Assembly (NCBI GenBank): GCA_037442205.1 | Contig: JBBIQS010000031.1 | Coordinates: forward strand, 1 to 64,000 | Direction of reading: 5' to 3' | Length of the DNA: 64,000 bases | DNA from: JBBIQS01 sp037442205 | GTDB lineage: Bacteria > Myxococcota > Myxococcia > Myxococcales > UBA5297 | Shown here: positions 35,150 through 42,687 of the stretch, piece by piece | Layout: every line of letters begins with the position of its first letter | Position numbering within the stretch: position 1 is the stretch's first letter | The notes under the pieces: model-generated | Databases searched by the model: none | Told to the model about the DNA's origin: nothing | Seen by the model: only the letters and a program-made list of their open reading frames with translations | Position numbers and translations under genes: made by a program

Positions 35150-36964
35150 TCAGCCGACCGAGACCTCGACGTCGATCCCGACCTTCTTGAGCAGCGCCAG
35201 GGCATTGGTGGTCGAGACCACCCCGCGGCGCAGCCGATAGTCGAAGAGCATCTCGCCGTCCTTGATCTGGTCGGTGAAGTGGACGTTGCTGACCCGGCCG
35301 CCGGTCTGCTCTTCGAGGGTGCACAACCCCAGGTCGTGGGTGGCGATTCCGCCGATGGCCCCGCGGTCCACCAGCCGCCGCAGGATCGCCCGGCTGGCGG
35401 CATGGCGCTCGGCGGTGTTGGTGCCCTGCAGCACCTCGTCGAGCAGGAACAGCGACGGGCTCTGCTGGCAGCCGTCCACCACCATCTTCAAGCGCCGCAG
35501 CTCGGCGTAGAAGAACGACAGCCCCTGCGCCAGCGAGTCCTGGATCCGCATGCTGGTGCGCACGTCCAGCAGGCTCAGCTCGAGCTTCTGGGCGCACACC
35601 GGGCCGCCGGCCAGCGCGAGCACCGCGTTGACCCCGAGGGTGCGCAGGAGCGTGGTCTTGCCCGACATGTTGGAGCCGGTGATCAGCAGCGCCCGGACCG
35701 AGTCGCCCAGCTCGACGTCGTTCACCACCCGCCGCGCCTCGGGGATCAGCGGATGTCCCAGGCCCTGGCCGCACAGGCGCGGGCCTTCTTCCTTGAGAAC
35801 CGGCCAGCTCGCCGCCGGATTGTCGAAGCAGAAGCGGGCGAGGCTGCTCAGAGCCTCCAGCTCGCCCAACGCCTCCATCCACAGCCGCAGCCGCTTGCCG
35901 GCGCGCGACTGCCAGCGCACCAGCGACCCGGCGAAGTGCAGATCCCACAGCCCCAGCACGTTCACCGGGAAGTGGAAGAGCGGCTGCATCCGCAGCTGCA
36001 GGAAGCCGGCGTCGCGCACCAGCCTCGCCATCTCCACCGACGGCGGCGCCCCGGAGGAGCGCAGCGCCTGCGACAGCTGGGCCAGCTTGGGCGAGGTGAA
36101 CTGCGTCCTCTCCGCGACCTCCAGGAGCTTCTCGAAGCGCAGTAGCTTCTCGCCGCGCGCCGAAATCGCGTTCGACAGCCTGCCGACCCCGCGCACGGTC
36201 AGCCCGATCAGCGCGGCCTGGACCGCCACCACCGCCAACCAGAGCCAGCTGGGGATCCACTTCTCCCGCCCGGCGAGGAACAGGGCCAGCGTCAGCAGCG
36301 GCAGGGCCCGAGGCAGCCAGGGATTGGCGGCCCAGGCCGGAAGCGGTGAGGGGCCTTCCGCCCAGGCGATCAGCGCGGCGACGTCGGGCTTCTCGCGGGC
36401 CAGCAGGCGCCCCTCGCACTCGAGCGTCTCGCGCAGCTCGAACAGCGGGGCCAGCTCGCGCACTGCCTCCTGGCGGGCGGCGACCTCGGCGAGCGGGGAA
36501 GGCGCCGACAGCCAGCGCCCGAGAACGTCCTCGCCGGGCCGGATGGTGGTGGCGTCCACGAGCTGGAAGAGCGAGTGGGCCCCGAAGATGTCCAGGTCGC
36601 GGGCGTAGGGGTGCTCGGGGTCGAGGAAGCGCTCGCCCTTGGCCGGCAGCGAGTCCCAGCGATCCTCCAGGCGCGCCAGGCCGTTGTCGTTGATCTGGGC
36701 GCGGATCTTCGCCCGCTGCTCGCGGCCGATGACCCGGTCGTGCCAGAGGGCGACGGCGATGAAGGAGGCGAAGGCGGCCAGCGCGGGCCACAGCACCTCG
36801 TTCGGCAGGCGGTGGATCCAGACCAGCACGGCCAGGGCAGCCGCGGCCAGGAAGAGGACGAGCCGGGTGTTGGCCAGCCTCAGGCCCTGCCGGTCGAGCT
36901 TCTGGGCGAGCTGCTCGAAGTCGTGCTTGCGGCTGCGGTAGAGGTCGAGAGGGCGCTGCGGCAT
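35150..36964 (-). CDS. MutS-like ATPase with membrane segments
   Basis: 604 residues. The C-terminal ~200 residues are the MutS domain V ATPase: Walker A TGSNMSGKTTLLRTLG, Walker B FLLDEVLQGTNTAERHAAS and the following THDLGL. The MutS lever/core is partly present, but the mismatch-binding domain I (FxE) is missing. Two hydrophobic pairs (LVLFLAAAALAVLVWI, LWPALAAFASFIAVALW near ~33-75; ALPLLTLALFLAG and LWLAVVAVQAALIGLTV near ~215-260) suggest a membrane protein, so it is not a classical mismatch-repair MutS. The ATG at 36964 follows a -10 box by seven bases, without a Shine-Dalgarno. Confidence 0.85.
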   Translation of the reverse strand: MPQRPLDLYRSRKHDFEQLAQKLDRQGLRLANTRLVLFLAAAALAVLVWIHRLPNEVLWPALAAFASFIAVALWHDRVIGREQRAKIRAQINDNGLARLEDRWDSLPAKGERFLDPEHPYARDLDIFGAHSLFQLVDATTIRPGEDVLGRWLSAPSPLAEVAARQEAVRELAPLFELRETLECEGRLLAREKPDVAALIAWAEGPSPLPAWAANPWLPRALPLLTLALFLAGREKWIPSWLWLAVVAVQAALIGLTVRGVGRLSNAISARGEKLLRFEKLLEVAERTQFTSPKLAQLSQALRSSGAPPSVEMARLVRDAGFLQLRMQPLFHFPVNVLGLWDLHFAGSLVRWQSRAGKRLRLWMEALGELEALSSLARFCFDNPAASWPVLKEEGPRLCGQGLGHPLIPEARRVVNDVELGDSVRALLITGSNMSGKTTLLRTLGVNAVLALAGGPVCAQKLELSLLDVRTSMRIQDSLAQGLSFFYAELRRLKMVVDGCQQSPSLFLLDEVLQGTNTAERHAASRAILRRLVDRGAIGGIATHDLGLCTLEEQTGGRVSNVHFTDQIKDGEMLFDYRLRRGVVSTTNALALLKKVGIDVEVSVG

Positions 36965-36971
36965 GGCGCTG

Positions 36972-36977
36972 TCTATA
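36972..36977 (-). promoter_or_regulatory. -10 box of the MutS-like gene
   Basis: Minus-strand TATAGA, seven bases (CAGCGCC) before the ATG. No good -35 is visible in the GC-rich sequence upstream. The mRNA is predicted to be leaderless. Confidence 0.4.
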
Positions 36978-37066
36978 CCGCGCCCGCCCGGCGGCCGCCC
37001 AGATGAGTCTCCGAGGTCGGCAGAAGGCGCTTGCTTCATGCGGGTCAAAATGGTGAAGCTGCCGGC

Positions 37067-37624
37067 GTGAGTGAAATCGCCCCCGGATTCCTCGTCGCGG
37101 TCCCGCAGATGGCCGACCCCAACTTCCAGCGCGCGCTGGTGCTCGTGCTGGAGCACTCCGATAACGGAGCGATGGGGCTGGTCATCAATCGCCCCGCGCC
37201 GGTCCGCCTGGACGACGTCGCCAAGTCGCACGACTTCAAGCTCGGCGGCGGCTACGAGAAGGCCCACGCCTTCCTCGGCGGCCCGGTCGAGCCGGAGCGC
37301 GGCTTCGTCCTCCACGACCGCCCGGATCTGCCGGAGGCCATCCAGCTGATCGAGGGGCTCTACGTCTCCGGCTCGCTCGATTCGCTCAAGGAGCTGTTCC
37401 AAGGCCCTCCGGAGCGCTTCCGGCTCTGCCTGGGCTACGCGGGCTGGGGCCCGGGGCAACTGGAGAGCGAGCTGCGCGAGGGCTCCTGGATCACCGCCGC
37501 CCCGAGCAGCAAGCACGCCCTCGAGACCCCGGCGCCGCTGGTCTGGGAAGTGGTGCTCAGAGAGATGGGCATCGACCCGGCGATGCTGATGCAGGGCGGC
37601 GGCCACGGCGGGGCGATGCAGTAG
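37067..37624 (+). CDS. YqgE/AlgH family protein
   Basis: 185 residues matching the YqgE family over the full length: APGFLVAVPQMADPNFQRALVLV, EHSDNGAMGLVINRP, FLGGPVEPERGFVLHD, CLGYAGWGPGQLESELREGSW. The molecular function of the family is not settled; E. coli yqgE lies beside the Holliday resolvase gene yqgF, which is not adjacent here. The GTG start is inferred from the conserved N-terminus; no strong SD is seen. Divergent from the MutS-like gene. Confidence 0.92.
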   Translation: MSEIAPGFLVAVPQMADPNFQRALVLVLEHSDNGAMGLVINRPAPVRLDDVAKSHDFKLGGGYEKAHAFLGGPVEPERGFVLHDRPDLPEAIQLIEGLYVSGSLDSLKELFQGPPERFRLCLGYAGWGPGQLESELREGSWITAAPSSKHALETPAPLVWEVVLREMGIDPAMLMQGGGHGGAMQ

Positions 37625-37639
37625 CCTCGACGCCTCCGC

Positions 37640-39031
37640 TCACCCGCTCCCGACCATCTCCTCCGGCCGCACCCACTGGTCGAACTGCTCGGCGGTGAGG
37701 AACCCCAGCTTGAGCGCGGCCTCCTTGAGGCTCAGCTTCTCGCGGTGGGCGAGCTTGGCGATCTGCGCCGCCTTGTCGTAGCCGATGTGCGGATTGAGCG
37801 CGGTCACCAGCATCAGCGAGCTCTCCACGTTCTTGGCGATGCGCTCGCGGTCGGCCTCGAGTCCCTGGGCGCAGTGCTCGTCGAAGCTTCGGCAGGCGTC
37901 GGCCAGCAGCCTCACGCTGTGCAGGAAGGCGTGGGCGAACAGCGGCATGAAGACGTTGAGCTCGAAGTTGCCCATCGACCCGGCCACGGTCAGGGCGGTG
38001 TCGTTGCCGAAGACCATGCAGCAGGCCATGGTCATCGCCTCGCTCTGAGTCGGGTTGACCTTGCCCGGCATGATCGACGAGCCGGGCTCGTTCTCCGGGA
38101 TCCTCAGCTCGCCCAGGCCGGCGCGCGGGCCCGAGGCCAGCCAGCGCACGTCGTTGGCGATCTTCATCAGCGACGCCGCCAGCGCCTTGAGCGCCCCGTG
38201 GGCGAAGACCAGCCCGTCGCGCGCCGCCAGCGCCTCGAACTTGTCGGGCGCGCTGACCAGCGGCGCCCCGGTCTGCTGCGCCAGCTTCGCCGCCACCCGC
38301 GCCCCGAGCTCGGGATGGGCGTTCAGGCCGGTCCCCACCGCGGTCCCGCCGATCGGCAGCTCGCACAGGTGCCACAGCGCCGAGTCGAGGTGCCTCAGGC
38401 CGTGGTCGAGCTGGCTCGCCCAGCCGCCAATCTCCTGGCCGAGGGTGAGCGGCGTGGCGTCCTGCAGGTGGGTGCGGCCGATCTTCACCACGTCCTTGAA
38501 CTCCTCGGCCTTGCCGCGCAGCGTGTCGCGCAGCGCGGCGACCGCCGGGACGAGGTCGCGGCGGATCGACTCCACCGCCGCCAGGTGGATGGCGGTGGGG
38601 AAGGCGTCGTTGGTGGACTGGCCCTTGTTCACCTCGTCGTTGGGATGGACCCGCCGCTTCTCGCCCCGCTCGCCGCCCAACAGCTCGCTGGCCCGGTTCG
38701 CCAAGACCTCATTGACGTTCATGTTCGACTGCGTGCCGCTGCCGGTCTGCCAGACCACCAGCGGGAACTCGCCGTCGTGGCGCCCGTCGATCACCTCCTG
38801 GGCCGCGCGGGCGATGGCCTCGGCCTTCTCCTTGGGAAGCAGCCCCAGCTCGGCGTGGACCTGCGCCGCCGCCTGCTTTACCGTCGCCAGGGCGCGGATC
38901 ATCGCCGCCGGCAGCCGCTCGCCGCTGATGCGGAAGTTCAGCAGCGACCGCTGCGTCTGTGCGCCCCATAGCCGATCGGCCGGCACCTCGATCGGCCCGA
39001 AGCTGTCCTTCTCGATCCGCGTGGCGGCCAT
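37640..39031 (-). CDS. fumC: Class II fumarate hydratase
   Basis: Interconverts fumarate and L-malate in the TCA cycle, without an Fe-S cluster. It matches FumC throughout: an N-terminal [59 protein letters not shown] and the superfamily signature [13 protein letters not shown] with its catalytic serine. At 463 residues it is the usual size. A strong SD (GGGAGGAG) precedes the ATG. It is convergent with yqgE, 15 bases apart. Confidence 0.97.
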   Translation of the reverse strand: MAATRIEKDSFGPIEVPADRLWGAQTQRSLLNFRISGERLPAAMIRALATVKQAAAQVHAELGLLPKEKAEAIARAAQEVIDGRHDGEFPLVVWQTGSGTQSNMNVNEVLANRASELLGGERGEKRRVHPNDEVNKGQSTNDAFPTAIHLAAVESIRRDLVPAVAALRDTLRGKAEEFKDVVKIGRTHLQDATPLTLGQEIGGWASQLDHGLRHLDSALWHLCELPIGGTAVGTGLNAHPELGARVAAKLAQQTGAPLVSAPDKFEALAARDGLVFAHGALKALAASLMKIANDVRWLASGPRAGLGELRIPENEPGSSIMPGKVNPTQSEAMTMACCMVFGNDTALTVAGSMGNFELNVFMPLFAHAFLHSVRLLADACRSFDEHCAQGLEADRERIAKNVESSLMLVTALNPHIGYDKAAQIAKLAHREKLSLKEAALKLGFLTAEQFDQWVRPEEMVGSG

Positions 39032-39357
39032 GGCTCCTCCCTCGTCAGTCCCTCGGGGTCAAATATCCAAGGCGGCAGGGCAGGGCAAGCACGCTCCCGC
39101 TCGGCCGGCCCGGAGGCGGCCTTCGAATCCCCGAGAACCGCCACTGCCTTCGGCCGGCTCAGAGCTTCGGATCCGAGCGGCTTCCAACCCTGCGCTCGGA
39201 ATGACCGGAAAGAGCGCCGCGTTTGGACGCCCAGCAAGCGAAGCTTGGCTTGCCCGGATGGCCGTTTGCGGGTTAACCCTTCGCGCCGCGAAGCCTTCGG
39301 GCGGCCGCGGTGTTGACCACGGACCAGATTCCCCCGCGGTTCTTTGGAGGCGCCAGG
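39032..39357. other. Divergent intergenic region, nothing specific recognised
   Basis: About 325 bases between the divergent starts of fumC and the Lgt-like gene. It should contain both promoters. TTGACC at 39313-39318 could be a -35 for the Lgt-like gene, but no convincing -10 follows. No repeats or RNA genes are evident. Confidence 0.4.
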
Positions 39358-40164
39358 TTGATTCCCTACTTCGAGTTCCCCACCTACCACCTCGGCCCGT
39401 TCACCATCGAAATCTTCGGAGTTTTCGCGGCCTTGGGCATCTACCTCGGCGCGCGGCTGTCGGCGGGGCGGGCGGCGAGGATGGGGCTCGATCCCCAGCC
39501 GCTGGTCGACTGGGCCATGTGGGGCGTCATCGGCGGCATCTTGGGCGGCCACTTCGCCCACCTCTTCCTCTACCACCCCGAGGAGCTGCAGGACCCCAAG
39601 CGCATCTTCATGGTCTGGGACGGGCTCTCCTCGTTCGGCGGCCTGCTCGGCGGGCTGGCGACGGCGATCGTCTACTTCCGCCGCAAGAAGATCAGCCTGC
39701 TCTCCTACGGCGACGCCTTCGCCCTGGGGATCGCGCCGGGCTGGGGCGTGGCGCGCATCGGCTGCTTCCTGGTCCACGACCACCCCGGCATCCGCTCCAG
39801 CCTGCCGTTCGCGGTGGCCTATCCCGGCGGCGCGCGCTTCGACCTGGGGCTCATCGACGCGCTGGCGCTGTTCGCCATCGCGGTGCTGCTCTACGCGCTC
39901 GCCCGGCGCGGCTCGCTCAAGGGCGCGCTGCTGCCGCTGCTGGCGGTGCTCTACAACGTGCAGCGCTTCCTCACCGACTTCCTGCGAGCCTCCGACGTCT
40001 CGTACCACGACGCGCGCTACCTGGGCCTGACTCCGGCGCAGTACATCGCCATCGGGCTCACCGCCTGGGGCGCCTGGATGCTCGCCCGCCACTTCGCCGC
40101 GTCGGGCGCGGCCTCAAATGCCTCCGCCCCCGGCGACAAGCCGGCCGAGAGGATGGCCTCCTGA
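39358..40164 (+). CDS. Lgt-like integral membrane protein (divergent prolipoprotein diacylglyceryl transferase family)
   Basis: Homologous in layout to Lgt, which lipidates the Cys of prolipoproteins. The N-terminus IPYFEFPTYHLGPFTIEIFG, the segment ILGGHFAHLFLYHPEELQDP, the GWGVARIGCFLVHDHPG block (family GRxGNFxN) and RFLTDFLRASD near the end all fit. However, the family motif with the essential His (SFHGG in E. coli, His103) reads SSFGG here, and the Asn of GRIGNF is Cys. This suggests an inactive or repurposed paralogue. TTG at 39358 has an ideal SD (GGAGG, 7 bases) and the family N-terminus; a GTG at 39310 is the alternative. One base overlap couples it to a flavin reductase gene. Confidence 0.82.
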   Translation: MIPYFEFPTYHLGPFTIEIFGVFAALGIYLGARLSAGRAARMGLDPQPLVDWAMWGVIGGILGGHFAHLFLYHPEELQDPKRIFMVWDGLSSFGGLLGGLATAIVYFRRKKISLLSYGDAFALGIAPGWGVARIGCFLVHDHPGIRSSLPFAVAYPGGARFDLGLIDALALFAIAVLLYALARRGSLKGALLPLLAVLYNVQRFLTDFLRASDVSYHDARYLGLTPAQYIAIGLTAWGAWMLARHFAASGAASNASAPGDKPAERMAS

Positions 40165-40730
40165 TGCGCGTCTCGGTCCCGCTGCGCCACGCCTACAAGC
40201 TGCTCAACCACGGGCCGACGACTCTGCTCACCTCCGCCGCCGAGGGCCGGGAGAACGTCATGCCCGCGGCCTGGGTGATGCCCCTCGACCTCGAGCCGCC
40301 CAAGGTCGCGGCGGTGATCGGCTCCGACAGCTACACCCGCGAGCTGCTCGAGAAGAGCGGCGAGCTGGTGATCAACGTCCCGTGCGCCAGGCTGGCGGCC
40401 CAGACCTACGCTGCCGGGCAGGTGAACGGGCATGGCAAGGACAAGCTGCGCGAGCTGGGCTTCGCCACCAGCCCGGCCAGCGCGGTGAAGCCGCCGCTGA
40501 TCGATGGCTGCGTCGCCTGGCTGGAGTGCCGGGTGCTGCCCGAGCCGAAGGTGCGCGAGCAGTACGACCTGGTCCTGCTGGAGGTGGTGGCGGCCTGGGC
40601 CGACGGCGAGGTCTTCGTCGACTCCGAGTGGCGCTTCGAAGGCCATCCCGACAAGCGGACCCTGCACCACATCTCCAAGGGCGTCTTCCTCCTGGACGGC
40701 GAGCGGCTGGACGTCCAGTCGAAGCGCTGA
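40164..40730 (+). CDS. Flavin reductase-like FMN-binding protein
   Basis: 188 residues of the flavin reductase-like split-barrel family: TTLLTSAAEGRENVMPAAWVMPLDLEPPKVAAVIG (start of the FMN site), ELLEKSGELVINVPCARLAAQT, and IDGCVAWLECRVLPEPKVREQYDLVLLEVV. Such proteins bind FMN and reduce it, or serve a partner oxidoreductase; the substrate is unknown. It starts in a TGATG overlap with the Lgt-like gene, so it is translationally coupled. Confidence 0.9.
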   Translation: MRVSVPLRHAYKLLNHGPTTLLTSAAEGRENVMPAAWVMPLDLEPPKVAAVIGSDSYTRELLEKSGELVINVPCARLAAQTYAAGQVNGHGKDKLRELGFATSPASAVKPPLIDGCVAWLECRVLPEPKVREQYDLVLLEVVAAWADGEVFVDSEWRFEGHPDKRTLHHISKGVFLLDGERLDVQSKR

Positions 40731-40737
40731 GGGGTTT

Positions 40738-40767
40738 TTGGTTGCGGCCGCGGTGCGGACCTATACT
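40738..40767 (+). promoter_or_regulatory. Promoter of the small Cys-containing protein gene
   Basis: -35-like TTGGTT (40738-40743), 18-base spacer, -10 TATACT (40762-40767). The ATG lies 27 bases downstream without a visible Shine-Dalgarno. Confidence 0.45.
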
Positions 40768-40794
40768 CGCAGTGCACCAGCCCGGACTGCGCCC

Positions 40795-41082
40795 ATGTGT
40801 CTGGCCAAGCGGCACGTCGACTACCTCGAGCAGAGCAACGAGCGCGAGTTTCGCGACGGCAAGAGCTCCTACGAGACCTACGTCCGCTTCACCGACATCG
40901 TCGATCGCTGCCGGGGTTGCTCCTTGATGGACAACGGCATGCACGGCGACATCACCGGGGAGTGCCGGCTGCAGTTCCTGCGGGTGTTCGTGTCGATGAA
41001 GCGCGACGCCGCCGCCAAGCCGGAGCAGCGCCGCCCGCAGCCGCCGGCCCCGCCCAAGGGCGCGCCCGAAGGCGAAGGTTAG
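40795..41082 (+). CDS. Small conserved-looking protein with Cys residues
   Basis: 95 residues; no family recognised. The core YLEQSNEREFRDGKSSYETYV is charged and helical, followed by CRGCSLMDNGMHGDITGEC, whose three Cys could bind metal. The tail is basic and Pro-rich (RRPQPPAPPKGAP). High third-position GC and a promoter directly upstream support expression. The start is uncertain because no SD is present. Confidence 0.6.
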   Translation: MCLAKRHVDYLEQSNEREFRDGKSSYETYVRFTDIVDRCRGCSLMDNGMHGDITGECRLQFLRVFVSMKRDAAAKPEQRRPQPPAPPKGAPEGEG

Positions 41083-41129
41083 TGCGCGGGCAGCGCAAAC
41101 CCTCTACAACGAGGCCGCATCTAACCAGC

Positions 41130-41240
41130 CCGGCCCCCCTTCGGCAGGCTCAGGGCAGGCTCAGGGCGGGCTCAGGGCAGGCGCGGTCGAGAGCCCTTCG
41201 ACTCCGGCCTCGACAGGCTCGGCCTCCGCTGAGCGAGCGG
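41130..41240. repeat. REP-like element (copy 2) with tandem 11-bp units
   Basis: Begins with CCTTCGGCAGGCTCAGG and contains three head-to-tail 11-base units GGCTCAGGGCA (41147-41179; the middle one ends in G). It continues with CCTTCGACTCCGGCCTCGACAGG and a CCTCCGCTGAGCGAGCGGA end similar to the copy at 26.0 kb. It lies just upstream of the TusA-like gene. Confidence 0.65.
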
Positions 41241-41244
41241 ATGA

Positions 41245-41526
41245 ATGGCCGCAGAACAACCTCAGGATCCGATTGCCGTGAAGCCCGAGAACCTCCCCGT
41301 GCCCGACCGCAGCCTGGACGCCCGGGGCAAGTTCTGCCCGGTCCCGGTGGTGGAGTTGGCCAAGGTGATCAAGGAGCTGCCGGCGGGGCAGGTGGTCGAG
41401 GTGTGGGCGACCGACCCAGGGATGCAGGCCGACGTGCCCGCCTGGTGCCGGGCCAAGCGCCAGGAGCTGTTGGCGCTGTGGAGCGAGGGCAAGGTCTTCA
41501 AGGCGCAGGTGCGCAAGGTCGTTTGA
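41245..41526 (+). CDS. TusA/SirA-family sulfur carrier
   Basis: 93 residues. The family motif LDARGKFCPVPVVELAKVIKEL contains the sulfur-accepting Cys (CPxP). The C-terminal strand and helix (QVVEVWATDPGMQADVPAWC) also match. TusA-type proteins pass persulfide sulfur to tRNA thiolation or other acceptors. It is followed 26 bases later by a PP-loop thiolase-like gene, which supports a sulfur relay to that enzyme. Confidence 0.92.
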   Translation: MAAEQPQDPIAVKPENLPVPDRSLDARGKFCPVPVVELAKVIKELPAGQVVEVWATDPGMQADVPAWCRAKRQELLALWSEGKVFKAQVRKVV

Positions 41527-41552
41527 CGAGGGGCTTTTCGGGAGCTTGAGCG

Positions 41553-42605
41553 ATGTCGACGAAGAAGGTGAAGGCGATCGGGCTGTTGTCGGGCGGGCTG
41601 GACTCGACCCTGGCGCACGCGGTGGTCAAGGCGCAAGGGGTCGAGGTCAAGGCCATCAACTTCTACACCGGCTTCTGCATCGTCGAGACGCAGCGGCGGC
41701 TGGGGCGCACCCGCAAGGACGGCAGCGTGCCGCGCAACGACGCCCTGCACGCCGCCGCCGGGCTGGAGACCGACATCGAGATGGTCGACATCTCCGGTCC
41801 CGAGTACCTGGAGGTGATCACCAAGCCCAAGTACGGCTACGGGGCCAACGCCAACCCCTGCGTCGACTGCCGGATCTTCATGTTCAAGAAGGCCAAGGAG
41901 ATCATGGAGCAGGAGGGGGCGGACTTCGTCTTCACCGGCGAGGTGCTCGGCCAGCGGCCCAAGAGCCAGCGGCGCGACACCATGCGCATCATCGAGCGCG
42001 ACAGCGGGCTGACCGGCAAGGTGATCCGGCCGCTCTCCGCCAAGCTGCTCGAGCCGACCGTCCCCGAGACCGAGAAGCTGGTCGACCGCGAGAAGCTGCT
42101 CGACATCAGCGGCCGCTCGCGCAAGCGCCAGATGGAGCTGGCCGATCAGCTCAAGATCGCCGACTACCCGCAGCCGGCCGGCGGCTGCTGCTTCTTGACC
42201 GACGAGTCCTTCGGACGGCGCTTCCACGATCTGATGGCACGCCGGCCGGATCGCCACCTGTCGCAGGACGAGATCCCGCTCCTGGCCACCGGGCGCCACT
42301 TCCGGCTGAGCGGCAACGCCAAGCTGATCGTGGGCCGCAACGAGGGCGAGAACGTGCTCTTGGGCGACTACGCGGTGGCCCCGCGCTGGAAGGTCGAGGT
42401 CGCCGGGCTGATGGGCGCGGTCGGGGTGCTGGAGGGCGAGCCGACCGACGAAGAGCGGGTACTGGCCAGCCGCATCGTCGCCCGCTACGGCAAGGGCAAG
42501 GACGAGCCGCAGGTCGAGGTGGAGTGGACCCGCGGCGAGGACAAGCGGCGGATCGCCGTCCAGCCGTTCCGCGAGGAGAAGGATTTCGACGCGCTGCGGA
42601 TCTAG
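41553..42605 (+). CDS. PP-loop tRNA-thiolase-like protein with NFACT-R-type domain
   Basis: 350 residues. An N-terminal PP-loop LLSGGLDSTLAHAVVKAQG (~10-28) and NPCVDCRIFMFKKAKEIMEQEGADFVFTGEVLGQRPKSQ resemble MnmA/ThiI-like thiouridylases (CVDC as potential catalytic Cys). The second half has PQPAGGCCFLTDESFGRRFHDL and the segment LATGRHFRLSGNAKLIVGRNEGEN, the pattern of the NFACT RNA-binding domain fused to such enzymes. Thiolation of tRNA is the likely role, with TusA upstream as sulfur donor. The exact base modified is unknown. Confidence 0.85.
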   Translation: MSTKKVKAIGLLSGGLDSTLAHAVVKAQGVEVKAINFYTGFCIVETQRRLGRTRKDGSVPRNDALHAAAGLETDIEMVDISGPEYLEVITKPKYGYGANANPCVDCRIFMFKKAKEIMEQEGADFVFTGEVLGQRPKSQRRDTMRIIERDSGLTGKVIRPLSAKLLEPTVPETEKLVDREKLLDISGRSRKRQMELADQLKIADYPQPAGGCCFLTDESFGRRFHDLMARRPDRHLSQDEIPLLATGRHFRLSGNAKLIVGRNEGENVLLGDYAVAPRWKVEVAGLMGAVGVLEGEPTDEERVLASRIVARYGKGKDEPQVEVEWTRGEDKRRIAVQPFREEKDFDALRI

Positions 42606-42635
42606 CTGAGCCCGCGGCTCTCAGGCCGAGATCTG

Positions 42636-42671
42636 GAACGCGCCCGGGGACTTCCCCGGGCGCGTTCTTTT
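42636..42671 (+). terminator. Rho-independent terminator after the thiolase operon
   Basis: A 15-base arm GAACGCGCCCGGGGA (42636-42650) pairs with TCCCCGGGCGCGTTC (42653-42667), followed by TTTT. It starts 30 bases after the stop codon. The stem may also block antisense readthrough from the convergent gene. Confidence 0.9.
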
Positions 42672-42687
42672 GGTGTGCCGGCCGATG

